A program made the translations under genes and the position numbers. Source: Candidatus Zixiibacteriota bacterium (GTDB lineage Bacteria > Zixibacteria > MSB-5A5 > GN15 > FEB-12). Taken from it: DNA of 64,000 nucleotides. Positions 26,448 to 37,035 of this stretch are shown here, piece after piece (positions within the stretch are counted from its first letter, which is position 1; each line of letters opens with the position of its first letter). The notes under the pieces were generated by a model. That model had not been told where the DNA came from and searched no databases. It saw only the letters and a program-made list of their open reading frames with translations. Where the stretch lies: the NCBI GenBank assembly GCA_034003725.1, contig JAVEYB010000015.1:1-64000 (forward strand), in the 5' to 3' direction.

Positions 26448-26819
26448 ATGGCTGACAAAAACATCGTCAAATTCAAGAAGGCTGAACGCCGTCGCAGTCG
26501 CGTTCGCGGCAAAGTCGTCGGTACCCCCGATCGGCCCCGGCTGACCGTCGCCAAGTCTCTCAACAACGTGTTCGTGCAGATTGTCGACGACCGCAACCGG
26601 ACTACGCTCGTGGGACTGGCGACCAACTCGAAGGACATGCGCGACGCGCTGGAGGCGAAGTCAAAGACCGAGGCCGCCAAAGAGGTCGGCAAGAAGATCG
26701 CCGAACTGGCGAAAGCCAAAGGCATCGAAACCGTGGTGTTTGATCGCAACCGTTATCTCTTTCACGGGCGGGTCAAGGCGGTGGCCGACGGCGCCCGTGA
26801 GGGCGGTTTGAAGTTCTGA
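26448..26819 (+). CDS. rplR: 50S ribosomal protein L18
   Basis: L18 binds 5S rRNA with L5. The 123-residue product has the basic N-terminus (KKAERRRSRVRGKV), RPRLTVAKSLNNVFVQIVDD and the family ending FDRNRYLFHGRVKAVADGAREGGL. It is of normal length and order. Confidence 0.98.
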   Translation: MADKNIVKFKKAERRRSRVRGKVVGTPDRPRLTVAKSLNNVFVQIVDDRNRTTLVGLATNSKDMRDALEAKSKTEAAKEVGKKIAELAKAKGIETVVFDRNRYLFHGRVKAVADGAREGGLKF

Positions 26820-26857
26820 ACCGGTACGCAGAGATCTGGAAATAGAGCGAGGTAAGC

Positions 26858-27340
26858 TTGGCACGTTTCGAAATGGACAGCCTCGAACTCGAGGAGAAAG
26901 TAATCAACGTCAACCGCGTGGCCAAAGTGGTGAAGGGCGGCCGTCGCTTCAGCTTCACCGCGCTGGTGACCGTGGGCGACAAGAAGGGGAAAGTCGGCGT
27001 CGGGCTCGGCAAAGCCCCGGAAGTGTCCGAGGCGATTCGGAAAGGGACCGATGCCGCGCGGCGCAACATGCAGCGGATCAACCTGGTTGAGGGCACGATT
27101 CCGCACCAGATCGACGGCGTCTACGGCGCATCGACCGTGGTGATGCGTCCGGCCGCGCCCGGAACCGGTGTTATCGCGGGCGGCGCCGTACGCGCCGTAC
27201 TCGAGACACTCGGCGTTCAGGATATCCTGGCCAAGACGCTGGGCAGCCGTAATCCCAACAACGTGGTCAAGGCCACGATGAACGGTTTGATGGAACTGCG
27301 CACCCGTGAACAGGAGCAGGAGTTCCGCAACCAGGCGTAG
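26858..27340 (+). CDS. rpsE: 30S ribosomal protein S5
   Basis: S5 lies at the mRNA entry and affects decoding fidelity. The 160-residue product starts at TTG 26858 and has the dsRNA-binding-like N-terminal fold ([20 protein letters not shown]) and the [23 protein letters not shown] block. It is slightly shorter than E. coli S5 but complete. Confidence 0.98.
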   Translation: MARFEMDSLELEEKVINVNRVAKVVKGGRRFSFTALVTVGDKKGKVGVGLGKAPEVSEAIRKGTDAARRNMQRINLVEGTIPHQIDGVYGASTVVMRPAAPGTGVIAGGAVRAVLETLGVQDILAKTLGSRNPNNVVKATMNGLMELRTREQEQEFRNQA

Positions 27341-27366
27341 CCTGGCCGCGTGAGAGGATGATCGTT

Positions 27367-27552
27367 ATGGGCAAACTCAAAATCACCCAGATCCGGAGCA
27401 CGATCGACCGTAAAGAACCGCAGAAGCGCACTATCAAGGCGCTCGGTCTGGGCCGCATCCGCCGCTCGGTTGTGCACTCCGATACGCCGCAGATTCGCGG
27501 CATGGTCAGGGCCGTGAGTCACCTGGTCACGGTCGAAGAGGTCAACGAATAG
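27367..27552 (+). CDS. rpmD: 50S ribosomal protein L30
   Basis: This small protein of the 50S has 61 residues when started at ATG 27367, nine bases after GAGAGG (27352-27357). An ATG at 27358 touches the ribosome site and is less likely. The sequence KLKITQIRSTIDRKEPQKRTIKALGLGRI is typical for the family. Confidence 0.96.
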   Translation: MGKLKITQIRSTIDRKEPQKRTIKALGLGRIRRSVVHSDTPQIRGMVRAVSHLVTVEEVNE

Positions 27553-27581
27553 CAACGCACGAAATTGGATAGAGGCTGACG

Positions 27582-28018
27582 ATGGATTTACACTCCCTGA
27601 AACCGCCGACGGGTGCGACGAAGGATCGCAAGCGCGTCGGCCGCGGCGCCGGCTCGGGGCTGGGCGAGACATCCGGGCGCGGGCACAAGGGACAGAAGGC
27701 CCGCAGCGGCAACCGGCGCAGACACGCCAGCGAGGGCGGACAGATGCCCCTGCATCGCCGGCTGCCCAAATACGGTTTTACCAATATCTTCAAGAAAGAA
27801 TACCAGATCGTCAACGTGGCCGACCTGGCACGGTGTGATACCGGCGAAGTGACCATCGAAACGCTCAAGCAGGCCGGACTCGTGAAAAAGACCGACATGC
27901 CGGTCAAGATTCTCGGTAACGGTTCTCTCGATAAAGCGCTCACCGTGAAAGCGAGCGCCTTCTCCAAGTCGGCTGTCGCCAAGATTGAAGCTGCAGGTGG
28001 AAAAGCCGAGGTGGTCGC

Positions 28019-28022
<4 letters not shown>
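27582..28022 (+). CDS. rplO: 50S ribosomal protein L15
   Basis: L15 is a late-assembly core protein. The 146-residue product has the Gly-rich basic N-terminus ([26 protein letters not shown]) that threads through 23S rRNA and the conserved C-terminal fold. Its stop overlaps the secY start (GTGA at 28019-28022), which suggests translational coupling. Confidence 0.98.
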
Positions 28023-29335
<1,313 letters not shown>

Positions 29336-29337
29336 CC

Positions 29338-29898
29338 ATGAATCTGGTGTTTCTGGGCCCACCGGGGTCAGGGAAGGGCACTCAGGCCGTTCGCGTCGCG
29401 CGGCAACTTGGAGTCACGCACCTCTCGACGGGTGACGTACTCCGGGAGGCGGTCAAAAACGGCACCGCCCTCGGCAAGCAGGCCGAAGGATATATGAAGC
29501 GAGGCGAACTGGTCCCCGATGACCTGATCATCGGTCTGATCGAGAACAAGATTACCGGCGGCGCGCTCGACAACGGCTTCATACTTGACGGTTTTCCGCG
29601 CACGATGGAACAGGCGCGCAGCCTCAAGACAATGTTCGAGAAGAACAAGATTCGTCTCGACAAGGCGATCCTGCTGAAGGTTTCCGACCAGGAGATCATC
29701 AAGCGCATCGCCGGACGGGCGGCAGCCGAAGGGCGCGCCGACGACACCGAAGACGTCGTGCGCAACCGTTTGGACGTATACAATAAGCAGACTAAGCCGA
29801 TCGAAGTGTTTTACCGGGAAGAGTCGATCCTGACGGAAATCCAGGGTGAGGACACCATGGAAAACGTCTTCCAGAAGGTGATGTCTGCGCTGAAATGA
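29338..29898 (+). CDS. adk: Adenylate kinase, short-lid form
   Basis: This enzyme converts AMP and ATP to two ADP. The 186-residue product has the P-loop GPPGSGKGTQA (8-18), the AMP-site STGDVLREAV and the DGFPRT motif. The lid region is replaced by a short GRAAAEGRADDTED loop, so it lacks the zinc-type or long lid of E. coli Adk (214 residues). It starts two bases after the secY stop. Confidence 0.98.
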   Translation: MNLVFLGPPGSGKGTQAVRVARQLGVTHLSTGDVLREAVKNGTALGKQAEGYMKRGELVPDDLIIGLIENKITGGALDNGFILDGFPRTMEQARSLKTMFEKNKIRLDKAILLKVSDQEIIKRIAGRAAAEGRADDTEDVVRNRLDVYNKQTKPIEVFYREESILTEIQGEDTMENVFQKVMSALK

Positions 29899-29914
29899 CG
29901 AATGCGGATCCGGC

Positions 29915-30661
29915 GTGATCATTCTGAAGTCGACAGAGGAAATCGAGATGATGCGGCAGGCCGGTCGGGTAGTCGGCATGACACTCGACATGGTCGGGCA
30001 GAAGATCAGGCCGGGCATGACTACGAAAGAACTGGATACGTTGATCGAAACCTTTTTGACAGATAATGGCGCGATACCGGCTTTCAAGGGTTATCACGGT
30101 TTCCCGGCATCGGCCTGCATCTCGGTCAACGACGAGGTCGTGCACGGCATACCGGGTATCCGGGTCATCCGCGAGGGTGACATCGTGTCGGTTGATGTCG
30201 GTTCGATTGTGGACGGCTGGTACGGCGACTCGGCCCGCACCTATGCGGTGGGCACGGTCCCCAAGGCCTGGTCAAACCTGCTGGAGGATACGCGGCTGGC
30301 CCTTATGGCTGGTATTGACAAAGCACGAAAAGGCCATAAATTGGGTGAGATTTCTTCGACCGTGCAGCGGGCAGCCGAATCCAAAGGCTACGGCGTTGTG
30401 CGTCAGCTCGTCGGCCACGGCATTGGCCGTTCCATGCACGAGGAACCTCAGGTACCGAACTTCGGTTCCCGCAACGAGGGTCCCGTACTGAAAACCGGGC
30501 TCGTCATAGCGATCGAGCCGATGATCAACCTCGGCACTCGCGAGGTCAAGACGCTTGCTGACGGGTGGACGGTCGTGACGGCTGATGGACAGCCGTCGGC
30601 CCATTTTGAACATACGGTCGCGATAACCGACAATGGGCCCGACATCTTAACCGTCGCGTAA
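29915..30661 (+). CDS. map: Methionine aminopeptidase, type I
   Basis: This enzyme removes initiator methionine from nascent proteins. The 248-residue product starts at a GTG. The five metal ligands fall in recognisable motifs: two Asp ([18 protein letters not shown]), His in [12 protein letters not shown], and Glu in IAIEPMI and HFEHTVAI. The adk-map-infA order is common in Firmicutes, FCB groups and others. Confidence 0.98.
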   Translation: MIILKSTEEIEMMRQAGRVVGMTLDMVGQKIRPGMTTKELDTLIETFLTDNGAIPAFKGYHGFPASACISVNDEVVHGIPGIRVIREGDIVSVDVGSIVDGWYGDSARTYAVGTVPKAWSNLLEDTRLALMAGIDKARKGHKLGEISSTVQRAAESKGYGVVRQLVGHGIGRSMHEEPQVPNFGSRNEGPVLKTGLVIAIEPMINLGTREVKTLADGWTVVTADGQPSAHFEHTVAITDNGPDILTVA

Positions 30662-30672
30662 ACAGGGAGCGT

Positions 30673-30891
30673 ATGGCCAAAGAAGAAACAATTACGGTGG
30701 AAGGAAAGGTAATCGAGCCGTTGCCGAACGCCATGTTTCGTGTGGAACTGGACAACGGTCACGTCGTTCTCGCTCACATCTCCGGCAAGATGCGCATGCA
30801 TTTTATCAAAATTCTGCCGGGCGACAAGGTGACGCTTGAGTTGTCACCGTACGATCTGAGCCGGGGACGCATTACCTACCGCTATAAATAG
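30673..30891 (+). CDS. infA: Translation initiation factor IF-1
   Basis: IF-1 blocks the A site during initiation. The 72-residue OB-fold protein has [33 protein letters not shown] and the ending [14 protein letters not shown], all family hallmarks. It lies 11 bases after map. Confidence 0.99.
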   Translation: MAKEETITVEGKVIEPLPNAMFRVELDNGHVVLAHISGKMRMHFIKILPGDKVTLELSPYDLSRGRITYRYK

Positions 30892-30915
30892 TCTGAGTAA
30901 GGACGGGTTGAGGCG

Positions 30916-31032
30916 ATGAGAGTAAAATCGTCGGTCAAAAAGCGCTGCGAACATTGCAAGATTATCAAGCGGCGCGGCGTCCTGCGCGTGATTTGTTCCA
31001 AGAACCCAAATCACAAGCAGCGCCAGGGCTAA
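30916..31032 (+). CDS. rpmJ: 50S ribosomal protein L36, zinc-binding form
   Basis: This 38-residue protein has the zinc site C11, C14, C27 and H33 ([12 protein letters not shown] and [12 protein letters not shown]). The ATG at 30916 follows GGTTGAGG. It lies between infA and rpsM in the usual place. Confidence 0.97.
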   Translation: MRVKSSVKKRCEHCKIIKRRGVLRVICSKNPNHKQRQG

Positions 31033-31070
31033 AGAGAAGTATATTCGGCTGGAGATAAAGGAGAGTTTCA

Positions 31071-31457
31071 TTGGCTCGTATTGCCGGGGTAGATTTACCC
31101 AAAAACAAGCGCATTGAAGTCGGCCTGCGCTACATCTACGGGATCGGCCCGCGTATCGCAAGCGAGATTCTGAAAAAGACGGGTGTGAACCCAGATACGC
31201 GCGTTCACGCATTGACCGATGAAGATGTCGCCAAGCTCCGCAGTGTGATCGAAAACGATTACACGGTTGAAGGCTCCCTGCGTGGCCAGGTATCCATGCA
31301 TATCAAGCGCCTGATCGACATCGGCTCCTATCGCGGCTTGCGACACCGTCGCGGCCTGCCGGTTCGTGGACAGCGCACCAAAACGAACGCACGGACCCGG
31401 AAGGGCCCCAAACGTTCGATCGGCGGACTGAAAAAGAAACCGGCCGGCAAAACTTGA
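31071..31457 (+). CDS. rpsM: 30S ribosomal protein S13
   Basis: S13 lies at the top of the 30S head, beside S19. The 128-residue product starts at TTG 31071 with AAGGAG upstream. It has [13 protein letters not shown] at the N-terminus, a helix-two-turn-helix, and the basic tail [17 protein letters not shown]. It is first of the alpha-operon genes. Confidence 0.98.
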   Translation: MARIAGVDLPKNKRIEVGLRYIYGIGPRIASEILKKTGVNPDTRVHALTDEDVAKLRSVIENDYTVEGSLRGQVSMHIKRLIDIGSYRGLRHRRGLPVRGQRTKTNARTRKGPKRSIGGLKKKPAGKT

Positions 31458-31488
31458 TCGGCAGTGATTCAATATAAAGAGGTTACCA

Positions 31489-31881
31489 GTGGCTAATCCG
31501 AAAAAAGGGCGCCCCAAAAAAGCGAAACGGCATATCGAGTCGAGTGGCGTCGTCCATATAAAAGCGACCTTTAACAACACCCTTATCTCCATTACCGACT
31601 CGTCCGGGCGGACCCTCTCCTGGGGTACCGCCGGCAAGGTAGGGTTCAAGGGTTCGAAGAAGTCGACGCCGTTCGCCGCCCAGATGGCGGCTGCCGAAGC
31701 GGCGAAAGAAGCGATGGACATGGGTCTTCGCAGGGTTGAAGTTTGGGTGAAGGGTCCGGGTTCCGGCCGCGAAGCCGCGATCCGGTCGCTGTCGGCCGCC
31801 GGGCTCGAGATCACCTTGATCAAGGATGTCACGCCGATTCCGCACAATGGCTGTCGTCCTCCCAAGCGTCGTCGCGTCTGA
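31489..31881 (+). CDS. rpsK: 30S ribosomal protein S11
   Basis: S11 lies on the 30S platform at the mRNA exit. The 130-residue product starts at GTG 31489. It has [20 protein letters not shown] and the ending [17 protein letters not shown], which are diagnostic. Confidence 0.98.
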   Translation: MANPKKGRPKKAKRHIESSGVVHIKATFNNTLISITDSSGRTLSWGTAGKVGFKGSKKSTPFAAQMAAAEAAKEAMDMGLRRVEVWVKGPGSGREAAIRSLSAAGLEITLIKDVTPIPHNGCRPPKRRRV

Positions 31882-31918
31882 TGTGAACTGTTTGGTGAAG
31901 TAGTATAGAGGAGAGTCA

Positions 31919-32545
31919 ATGGCTCGTTATCGTGATGCCAACTGCAAGCTGTGCCGTCGTGAAGGCGAGAAGCTCTTTCTGAAGGGCTCGCGCTGCCTGA
32001 GCGAAAAGTGCGCGATCGAACGGCGGCAGTTCCCGCCCGGTCAGCACGGCCAGAACATCCGTCGTAAGATCTCGGCGTACGGTCTGCAGTTGCGCGAGAA
32101 GCAGAAAGTCAAGCGGACGTACGGTGTCCTCGAGCAGCAGTTCCGGAATTACTTCCGCCGAGCGGCCGCCGGGACCGGCGTGACCGGTGAAGCGTTGTTG
32201 CAGTTGCTCGAACGCCGCCTTGATAATCTGGTTTACCGGCTCGGGTTCGCCCCGTCGAGAAAGGCAGCCCGCCAGCTCGTTCGGCACCGGCACATTCTCG
32301 TCGGCGGCAGAATTGTCGATATCCCGTCCTACCAGGTCAGGCCGAACGAGGTCATCCGGGTCAAGGATGCATCCAAGAACCTCGATCTCATCCACGACTC
32401 GCTGAAGTTCAGCCGGGGCGACGAAATCCCGTGGCTGCGACTGAATAAGGCGGCGCTTGAGGGTGAACTGCTGGAAATCCCGAAGCGCTCGGATATCCCG
32501 CTGGTCGCCAACGAACAGCTCATCGTGGAGTTGTATTCCAAGTAA
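31919..32545 (+). CDS. rpsD: 30S ribosomal protein S4, zinc-binding form
   Basis: S4 nucleates 16S rRNA folding and represses the alpha operon in E. coli. The 208-residue product has four N-terminal cysteines (C9, C12, C26, C31) that form the zinc site known from Thermus S4, and the C-terminal S4 RNA-binding domain ([22 protein letters not shown]). Length is normal. Confidence 0.98.
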   Translation: MARYRDANCKLCRREGEKLFLKGSRCLSEKCAIERRQFPPGQHGQNIRRKISAYGLQLREKQKVKRTYGVLEQQFRNYFRRAAAGTGVTGEALLQLLERRLDNLVYRLGFAPSRKAARQLVRHRHILVGGRIVDIPSYQVRPNEVIRVKDASKNLDLIHDSLKFSRGDEIPWLRLNKAALEGELLEIPKRSDIPLVANEQLIVELYSK

Positions 32546-32578
32546 GATCATAACCCCCTGTGGGAGGTCTGTTCAGGT

Positions 32579-33562
32579 ATGAAGTGGAAGCCAATTACTA
32601 TGCCCAAGGAGGTCGTATCCGACCAGTCCTCGGCGACCGAGAACTACTCGCGCTTTATTGTCGAACCGCTGGAGCGCGGCTTCGGGGTCACGCTCGGCAA
32701 CTCGCTGCGCCGGGTTCTCCTGTCCTCGATTCAGGGCGCCGCGGTTGTGTCGATACGCATCAAGGGCTGTCTGCACGAATTCGCCACTATTCCCGGGGTG
32801 TATGAAGACGTTACCAACATCGTGCTCAACATCAAGAATCTCATCATACGCATGCACGCCGATGAGATGCAGACGCTGTCGCTGAAGGCCAATCAGAAAG
32901 GCAAGCTGACCGCCGGCATGTTCACCGGAACTCCGGACATCGAGATTCTCAATCCCGACGTGCACGTCTGCGAACTGACGGACGACGTCGAGTTCGACAT
33001 GGAGATCGATATCACCTCCGGTCGCGGCTATCATGTCGCCGAAATGAACAAGCGCATGGATGCCCCGGTCGGGACCATTTATGTCGACTCGCTGTTTTCG
33101 CCGGTGACAAAGGCGTCGTACCAGGTGGAGAACACCCGCCTCGGTCAGAAGACCGATTATGACCGGCTGATCATGGAGCTGTCGACCAACGGCGCCATCA
33201 CGCCCGAGGATGCCCTCAGTTTCGCGGCCAAACTCCTCAAGGATCACCTCCAGTTGTTCATTCACATGGACGAAGAGATCATGGTCGAAGAAGAGCAGGC
33301 CGAGGATGAAGAGGTCCTCCGTATCCGCACCCTGCTGAAGACGCGGGTCGATGAACTGGAGCTGTCGGTGCGCTCATCCAATTGTCTGCGCGCCGCCAAT
33401 ATTCAGACACTTGCGGATCTGGTCACCAAGACCGAATCGGAAATGCTCAAGTACCGCAATTTCGGCCGGAAGTCCCTCAATGAGATATCCACCCTGCTCG
33501 AGCAGATGGATCTCCATTTCGGGATGGACATCGACAAATTTATGGAAACGCAAAAGGCTTAA
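32579..33562 (+). CDS. rpoA: DNA-directed RNA polymerase subunit alpha
   Basis: Alpha starts polymerase assembly and binds UP elements and activators. The 327-residue product has the N-terminal dimerisation domain (LERGFGVTLGNSLRRVLLSS), an acidic linker (about 236-250) and the C-terminal domain with helix-hairpin-helix (LADLVTKTESEMLKYRNFG). It sits between rpsD and rplQ. Confidence 0.99.
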   Translation: MKWKPITMPKEVVSDQSSATENYSRFIVEPLERGFGVTLGNSLRRVLLSSIQGAAVVSIRIKGCLHEFATIPGVYEDVTNIVLNIKNLIIRMHADEMQTLSLKANQKGKLTAGMFTGTPDIEILNPDVHVCELTDDVEFDMEIDITSGRGYHVAEMNKRMDAPVGTIYVDSLFSPVTKASYQVENTRLGQKTDYDRLIMELSTNGAITPEDALSFAAKLLKDHLQLFIHMDEEIMVEEEQAEDEEVLRIRTLLKTRVDELELSVRSSNCLRAANIQTLADLVTKTESEMLKYRNFGRKSLNEISTLLEQMDLHFGMDIDKFMETQKA

Positions 33563-33583
33563 GCCACGAGTTGAGAGTCAGTC

Positions 33584-34015
33584 ATGGGACATCAGGATAA
33601 AGTCAAGAAGCTCGGCCGCACCAAACCACACCGGGAGGCGATGCTGGCCAATATGGCCATGTCGCTGTTCACCCATCGGGTGATCAAGACGACCGACGCC
33701 AAGGCCAAGGCCCTTCGGCCTGTGGTCGATCGCATTATCACCCTTGCCAAAAAGGACACGCTGGCGTCGAAACGGCAGGTGGCCCGCACTATCCACGTCA
33801 AGGAAGTGTTTAAGAAGCTCTACACCGATATCCTGCCGAATCTGGCTGATCGCAATTCGGGCTATACCCGGGTCGTCAAGCTGGGAGTGCGGCGGGGCGA
33901 TGGGGCCCCGGTGTCGGTCGTGGAACTGCTGACCCCGGCGCCGGTAGTAACCGAAGACAAGAAAGACAAGAAGGCGAAGAAGCAGGCGTCGGCCGCCGCC
34001 AAAACGCCCTCATGA
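33584..34015 (+). CDS. rplQ: 50S ribosomal protein L17
   Basis: L17 borders the tunnel exit with L22 and L32. The 143-residue product has the usual core (KLGRTKPHREAMLANMAMSLF to VVKLGVRRGDGAPVSVVELL) plus a roughly 20-residue Lys/Asp/Ala tail. It is the last gene of the ribosomal super-cluster, and a strong terminator lies about 70 bases downstream. Confidence 0.97.
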   Translation: MGHQDKVKKLGRTKPHREAMLANMAMSLFTHRVIKTTDAKAKALRPVVDRIITLAKKDTLASKRQVARTIHVKEVFKKLYTDILPNLADRNSGYTRVVKLGVRRGDGAPVSVVELLTPAPVVTEDKKDKKAKKQASAAAKTPS

Positions 34016-34084
34016 GAGAAGGCGGGCGTCCCAACCGGGATATTCCGCCCAGAGTCAACCGCCGCCTGGCCGTACAGACATCGC

Positions 34085-34112
34085 GAGCCCGCCTTGAGCG
34101 GGCTCTTTTTTT
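34085..34112 (+). terminator. Intrinsic terminator ending the ribosomal super-operon
   Basis: GAGCCCGC pairs perfectly with GCGGGCTC around CTTGA, and seven T follow. It lies 70 bases after rplQ. Confidence 0.93.
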
Positions 34113-34128
34113 ACCCGCGTCTATTTAC

Positions 34129-34157
34129 TTGCACGGCATCAATCGAACCCGTATATA
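34129..34157 (+). promoter_or_regulatory. Sigma-70-type promoter for the small membrane protein and plsY-gpsA
   Basis: TTGCAC (34129-34134) and TATATA (34152-34157) are 17 bases apart. It begins 17 bases after the rplQ terminator and about 105 bases before the next start codon. Confidence 0.6.
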
Positions 34158-34261
34158 CTGTTGAAGAAGAGCATGACATTGGGTGGCAAACTGGTTGTCC
34201 CCGATCCGGTTGAACGTCGACACGCTTCATAACCGATCAGTGAATGGAAGGGAGTCTGCAC

Positions 34262-34732
34262 ATGGCTGAGGGGAAAGGTATGTCGAAGGGCTGCACGGTC
34301 GCGCTGATCGTCGCCGGCGTTATTCTCATTCTGATCATCGCGTTGGCGGTGACATGCTATTTCTACTGGGGCGACGTAGTCAAGTCCTCCACCACCGCAC
34401 TGGTCGGAGAGGTGAAGTCGGTGCTCGCCGCAAATCCGCCAGAAGGGGTCGATACGACGCAGTTCGACGCACTTGCCGATGCTTTTGTCGAGCGCTTTGA
34501 TCCCGGCAATATGAAAGCTGAAGATTACGCTCCGGTGGTCGCTCAGCTCAGCGAAGTTCTTCGTGATAAACAACTTACGGCCGACGAAGTGAGCCGGTTG
34601 AGCGAATCGATGGTTGCCCTGTATCCTGATCTGGACCGGTTTCTCCCGTCTTCCACGGCTGAGCCTGCCGAAGTTGACATTGCGGATCCGGACTCCACCG
34701 ACGCGGTTATGGACACCGCCTCAGGACTGTAG
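34262..34732 (+). CDS. Membrane-anchored protein of unknown function
   Basis: The 156-residue product starts at ATG 34262, eight bases after GGAAGGGAG; ATG 34244 lies within that site and is rejected. One hydrophobic span (about residues 12-36, with VALIVAGVILILIIALAV) is followed by a soluble, acidic, helical part and a Pro/Asp/Ser-rich end. I do not recognise a domain. It lies between the ribosomal terminator and plsY. Confidence 0.75.
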   Translation: MAEGKGMSKGCTVALIVAGVILILIIALAVTCYFYWGDVVKSSTTALVGEVKSVLAANPPEGVDTTQFDALADAFVERFDPGNMKAEDYAPVVAQLSEVLRDKQLTADEVSRLSESMVALYPDLDRFLPSSTAEPAEVDIADPDSTDAVMDTASGL

Positions 34733-34799
34733 CGGCCGAATCAGTGCACAGGTCGGCCGGGCGTGTCCGCGCGCCTGCCGACTCGGCTTTTAGGACTCG

Positions 34800-35456
34800 A
34801 TGGAGCTGGCCCGAACCATTCTGCCCGTCCTGGCGGCGTATCTGCTGGGGGCGATTCCCTTTGCCCTCATCATCACGCGCCTGGCCGGGATCGACGACCT
34901 GCGAAAACACGGATCGGGCAACCTGGGGGCAACCAATGTCTGGCGGGTCGCGGGCGGCAAAGTAGCCGCCGTTGTCTTCGCGCTTGATATCGGAAAAGGA
35001 GTGCTCGCAATCATGCTCGCCCGGCTTGCCGGGCAATCGCTGATCGATCAAGATTTGTTTCTTGTCATCTGTGCCGCTGCAGCCGTGATCGGCCATATCT
35101 TCCCGGTCTACATCGGGTTCAAAGGCGGCAAAGGTGTCAATACTGCATTGGGCGTCATGATCATGTTGTTGCCGCTTGAAACGCTTATCGCACTCGTTGT
35201 ATTCCTGATTGTGGTGATCTTGTCGCGTATGATATCGCTCGGTTCGATAGTCGCCGCGCTGGTGCTGCCCGTGGCGGTAACACTCGAGAGATTTGTCTTG
35301 GAGCGCCCCGTGGCCCTTACATACCTCGTGCTGACCGTGTTTCTTAGCCTCGCGGTTGTTGTGGCGCATCGGTCGAATATCGCTCGTATCGCTGCCGGGA
35401 CGGAGAACCGCCTGACCTTCGGTACGAAGCCGCGAAAGGATGCCCCCGATGGCTGA
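34800..35456 (+). CDS. plsY: Acyl-phosphate:glycerol-3-phosphate acyltransferase PlsY
   Basis: PlsY transfers acyl groups from acyl phosphate to glycerol-3-phosphate, the first step of phospholipid synthesis in most bacteria. The 218-residue membrane protein has the family motifs SGNLGATN (about 40-47), GHIFPVYIGFKGGKGV (about 98-113) and HRSNI near residue 182. Its substrate comes from the enzyme encoded next (gpsA), whose start overlaps the plsY stop. Confidence 0.96.
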   Translation: MELARTILPVLAAYLLGAIPFALIITRLAGIDDLRKHGSGNLGATNVWRVAGGKVAAVVFALDIGKGVLAIMLARLAGQSLIDQDLFLVICAAAAVIGHIFPVYIGFKGGKGVNTALGVMIMLLPLETLIALVVFLIVVILSRMISLGSIVAALVLPVAVTLERFVLERPVALTYLVLTVFLSLAVVVAHRSNIARIAAGTENRLTFGTKPRKDAPDG

Positions 35457-36459
35457 GCGCATCACCATTCTCGGCGCCGGATCGTGGGGCATGGCGATGG
35501 CCGCGCACCTCGATCGTTGTGGCCATCGCGTCGTTCTTTGGGAGTATGACCGCGCGGCTTATGAGCAATTGCGCACCTCCCGTACGCAGCCGGATAAGCT
35601 TCCGGGCGTGCAGTTGGCCGATTCCGTCGAGATCACGAACGATCTCGCCCGTGCCGTCAAGCGGTCTGACATCCTCGTACTCGCGACCCCGGCCCAGTAT
35701 CTCAGCAGCCTCATTCGTAACAACGTCGACGTGTGCAGTCATGCCGGTGTCATCGTCAACCTCGCCAAGGGCGTCGAAAACGGCAGCCTCCGGCGAATGT
35801 CGGAGATCATCAGAGATGAAACGCACCGCGCCGAACGGCTGCGTATCGTGACCCTTTCCGGGCCGTCGCATGCCGAGGAGGTGGCGATGGACATGCCGAC
35901 TACGGTCGTGTGCGCCGGCACCGATGAAGATGCAGCGCGCCGGATACAGGAGATGTTCAGCGGGGGTAACTTCCGCGTCTACTACTGCGCCGACTTGATC
36001 GGTGTCGAGTTGGGCGGTTCGCTCAAAAACGTGATCGCGATTGCTGCAGGGATCGCCGACGGTCTTGGCATGGGAGACAACGCCAAGGGCGCGCTGATTA
36101 CGCGCGGTCTGGCGGAAATCACGCGCCTGGGGGTGAGCATGGGGGCCGCGGCCGAAACGTTTGCCGGGCTCTCCGGCGTAGGTGACCTCGTTGCCACCTG
36201 TTTCTCCCGCCATAGCCGAAATCGGTCGGTAGGCGAACGCATCGGTAAAGGTGAGAAGCTCGCGGACGTTCTGAAGAGCATGACGATGATCGCGGAAGGG
36301 GTGGCTACGTGCCGATCTGCCTGGGAACTGGCCATCCGGTATGGTGTCGAGATGCCCATCACCGCCCAAACCTACCAGGTGCTGTTCGACGGCAAGGCGC
36401 CTGCAGAAGCGGTTGCTGATCTTATGGGGCGAAGTCTCAAAGCGGAAATATGGCAGTGA
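35449..36459 (+). CDS. gpsA: Glycerol-3-phosphate dehydrogenase [NAD(P)+]
   Basis: This enzyme reduces dihydroxyacetone phosphate to glycerol-3-phosphate for lipid synthesis. I start at ATG 35449, nine bases after AAAGGA, giving 336 residues; ATG 35440 touches that site. The Rossmann motif GAGSWG is at 9-14, and GGSLKNVIAIAAGIADGLGMGDNAK carries the catalytic lysine. The start overlaps the plsY stop by eight bases, so the two are probably coupled. Confidence 0.97.
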   Translation: MAERITILGAGSWGMAMAAHLDRCGHRVVLWEYDRAAYEQLRTSRTQPDKLPGVQLADSVEITNDLARAVKRSDILVLATPAQYLSSLIRNNVDVCSHAGVIVNLAKGVENGSLRRMSEIIRDETHRAERLRIVTLSGPSHAEEVAMDMPTTVVCAGTDEDAARRIQEMFSGGNFRVYYCADLIGVELGGSLKNVIAIAAGIADGLGMGDNAKGALITRGLAEITRLGVSMGAAAETFAGLSGVGDLVATCFSRHSRNRSVGERIGKGEKLADVLKSMTMIAEGVATCRSAWELAIRYGVEMPITAQTYQVLFDGKAPAEAVADLMGRSLKAEIWQ

Positions 36460-36484
36460 CGATAGCACTAAACAGGTGTCCACT

Positions 36485-36835
36485 ATGACTACCAAAAGCG
36501 CCGAAGACAAGCGATACTACTCGATCAGCGAGGTGTCGCAGATGACCGGACTCGAGGCGTACGTCCTGCGGTACTGGGAAAAGGAGTTCCCGACTCTCCA
36601 CCCCCGGAAGAATCGACGCGGGTCACGCCTCTATACCGTCAAGGATATCGAGTTGATCAACCAGATCAACCACCTGCGGACGAAAGAAAAGCTCACGATC
36701 GCCGGCGCCCGCAACAAGTTGATGCTGCGTCGTCCGTCCGAAGAAAAGACGGAATTGGTCAAAACGGCCCGGGCGCAGACGCTGATCAAGCAGATCAAGA
36801 AGGACATCGAGGATCTTCTCAAACTTTTCCCTTGA
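36485..36835 (+). CDS. MerR-family transcriptional regulator
   Basis: The 116-residue product begins at ATG 36485. Residues 10-80 form a MerR-type winged helix-turn-helix (YYSISEVSQMTGLEAYVLRYWEKEF and SRLYTVKDIELI), followed by a helical C-terminus that probably dimerises. No cysteine-rich metal site is visible, so it is not a classic metal sensor. Regulators of this type often follow gpsA in FCB-group and delta-proteobacterial genomes; the target is unknown. Confidence 0.9.
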   Translation: MTTKSAEDKRYYSISEVSQMTGLEAYVLRYWEKEFPTLHPRKNRRGSRLYTVKDIELINQINHLRTKEKLTIAGARNKLMLRRPSEEKTELVKTARAQTLIKQIKKDIEDLLKLFP

Positions 36836-36859
36836 ATTCTGTCGGTCAGCTTGTAGATT
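36832..36859 (+). promoter_or_regulatory. Promoter for tRNA-Pro(GGG)
   Basis: TTGAAT (36832-36837) overlaps the MerR stop codon and is followed after 16 bases by TAGATT (36854-36859). The tRNA begins 44 bases downstream. Confidence 0.5.
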
Positions 36860-36903
36860 GAAAGGCTGTCGGCGCAACGGTGCCGGTAGAGTCGCGATGA
36901 TGT

Positions 36904-36981
36904 CGGAGCGTAGCGCAGTCTGGTTAGCGCACTCGCTTGGGGTGCGAGAGGTCGGCCGTTCGAATCGGCTCGCTCCGACCA
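36904..36981 (+). tRNA. tRNA-Pro (anticodon GGG), CCA encoded
   Basis: The acceptor stem pairs CGGAGCG (36904-36910) with CGCTCCG (36971-36977). The anticodon loop TTGGGGT gives GGG at 36939-36941. A discriminator A and a genomically encoded CCA (36979-36981) follow. It is the only tRNA in this window with CCA encoded. Confidence 0.96.
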
Positions 36982-37035
36982 TTTCTCGACGGTGAACCCT
37001 GCCGATGGTACAGAACTTCCGCGTCCAAAAGCACC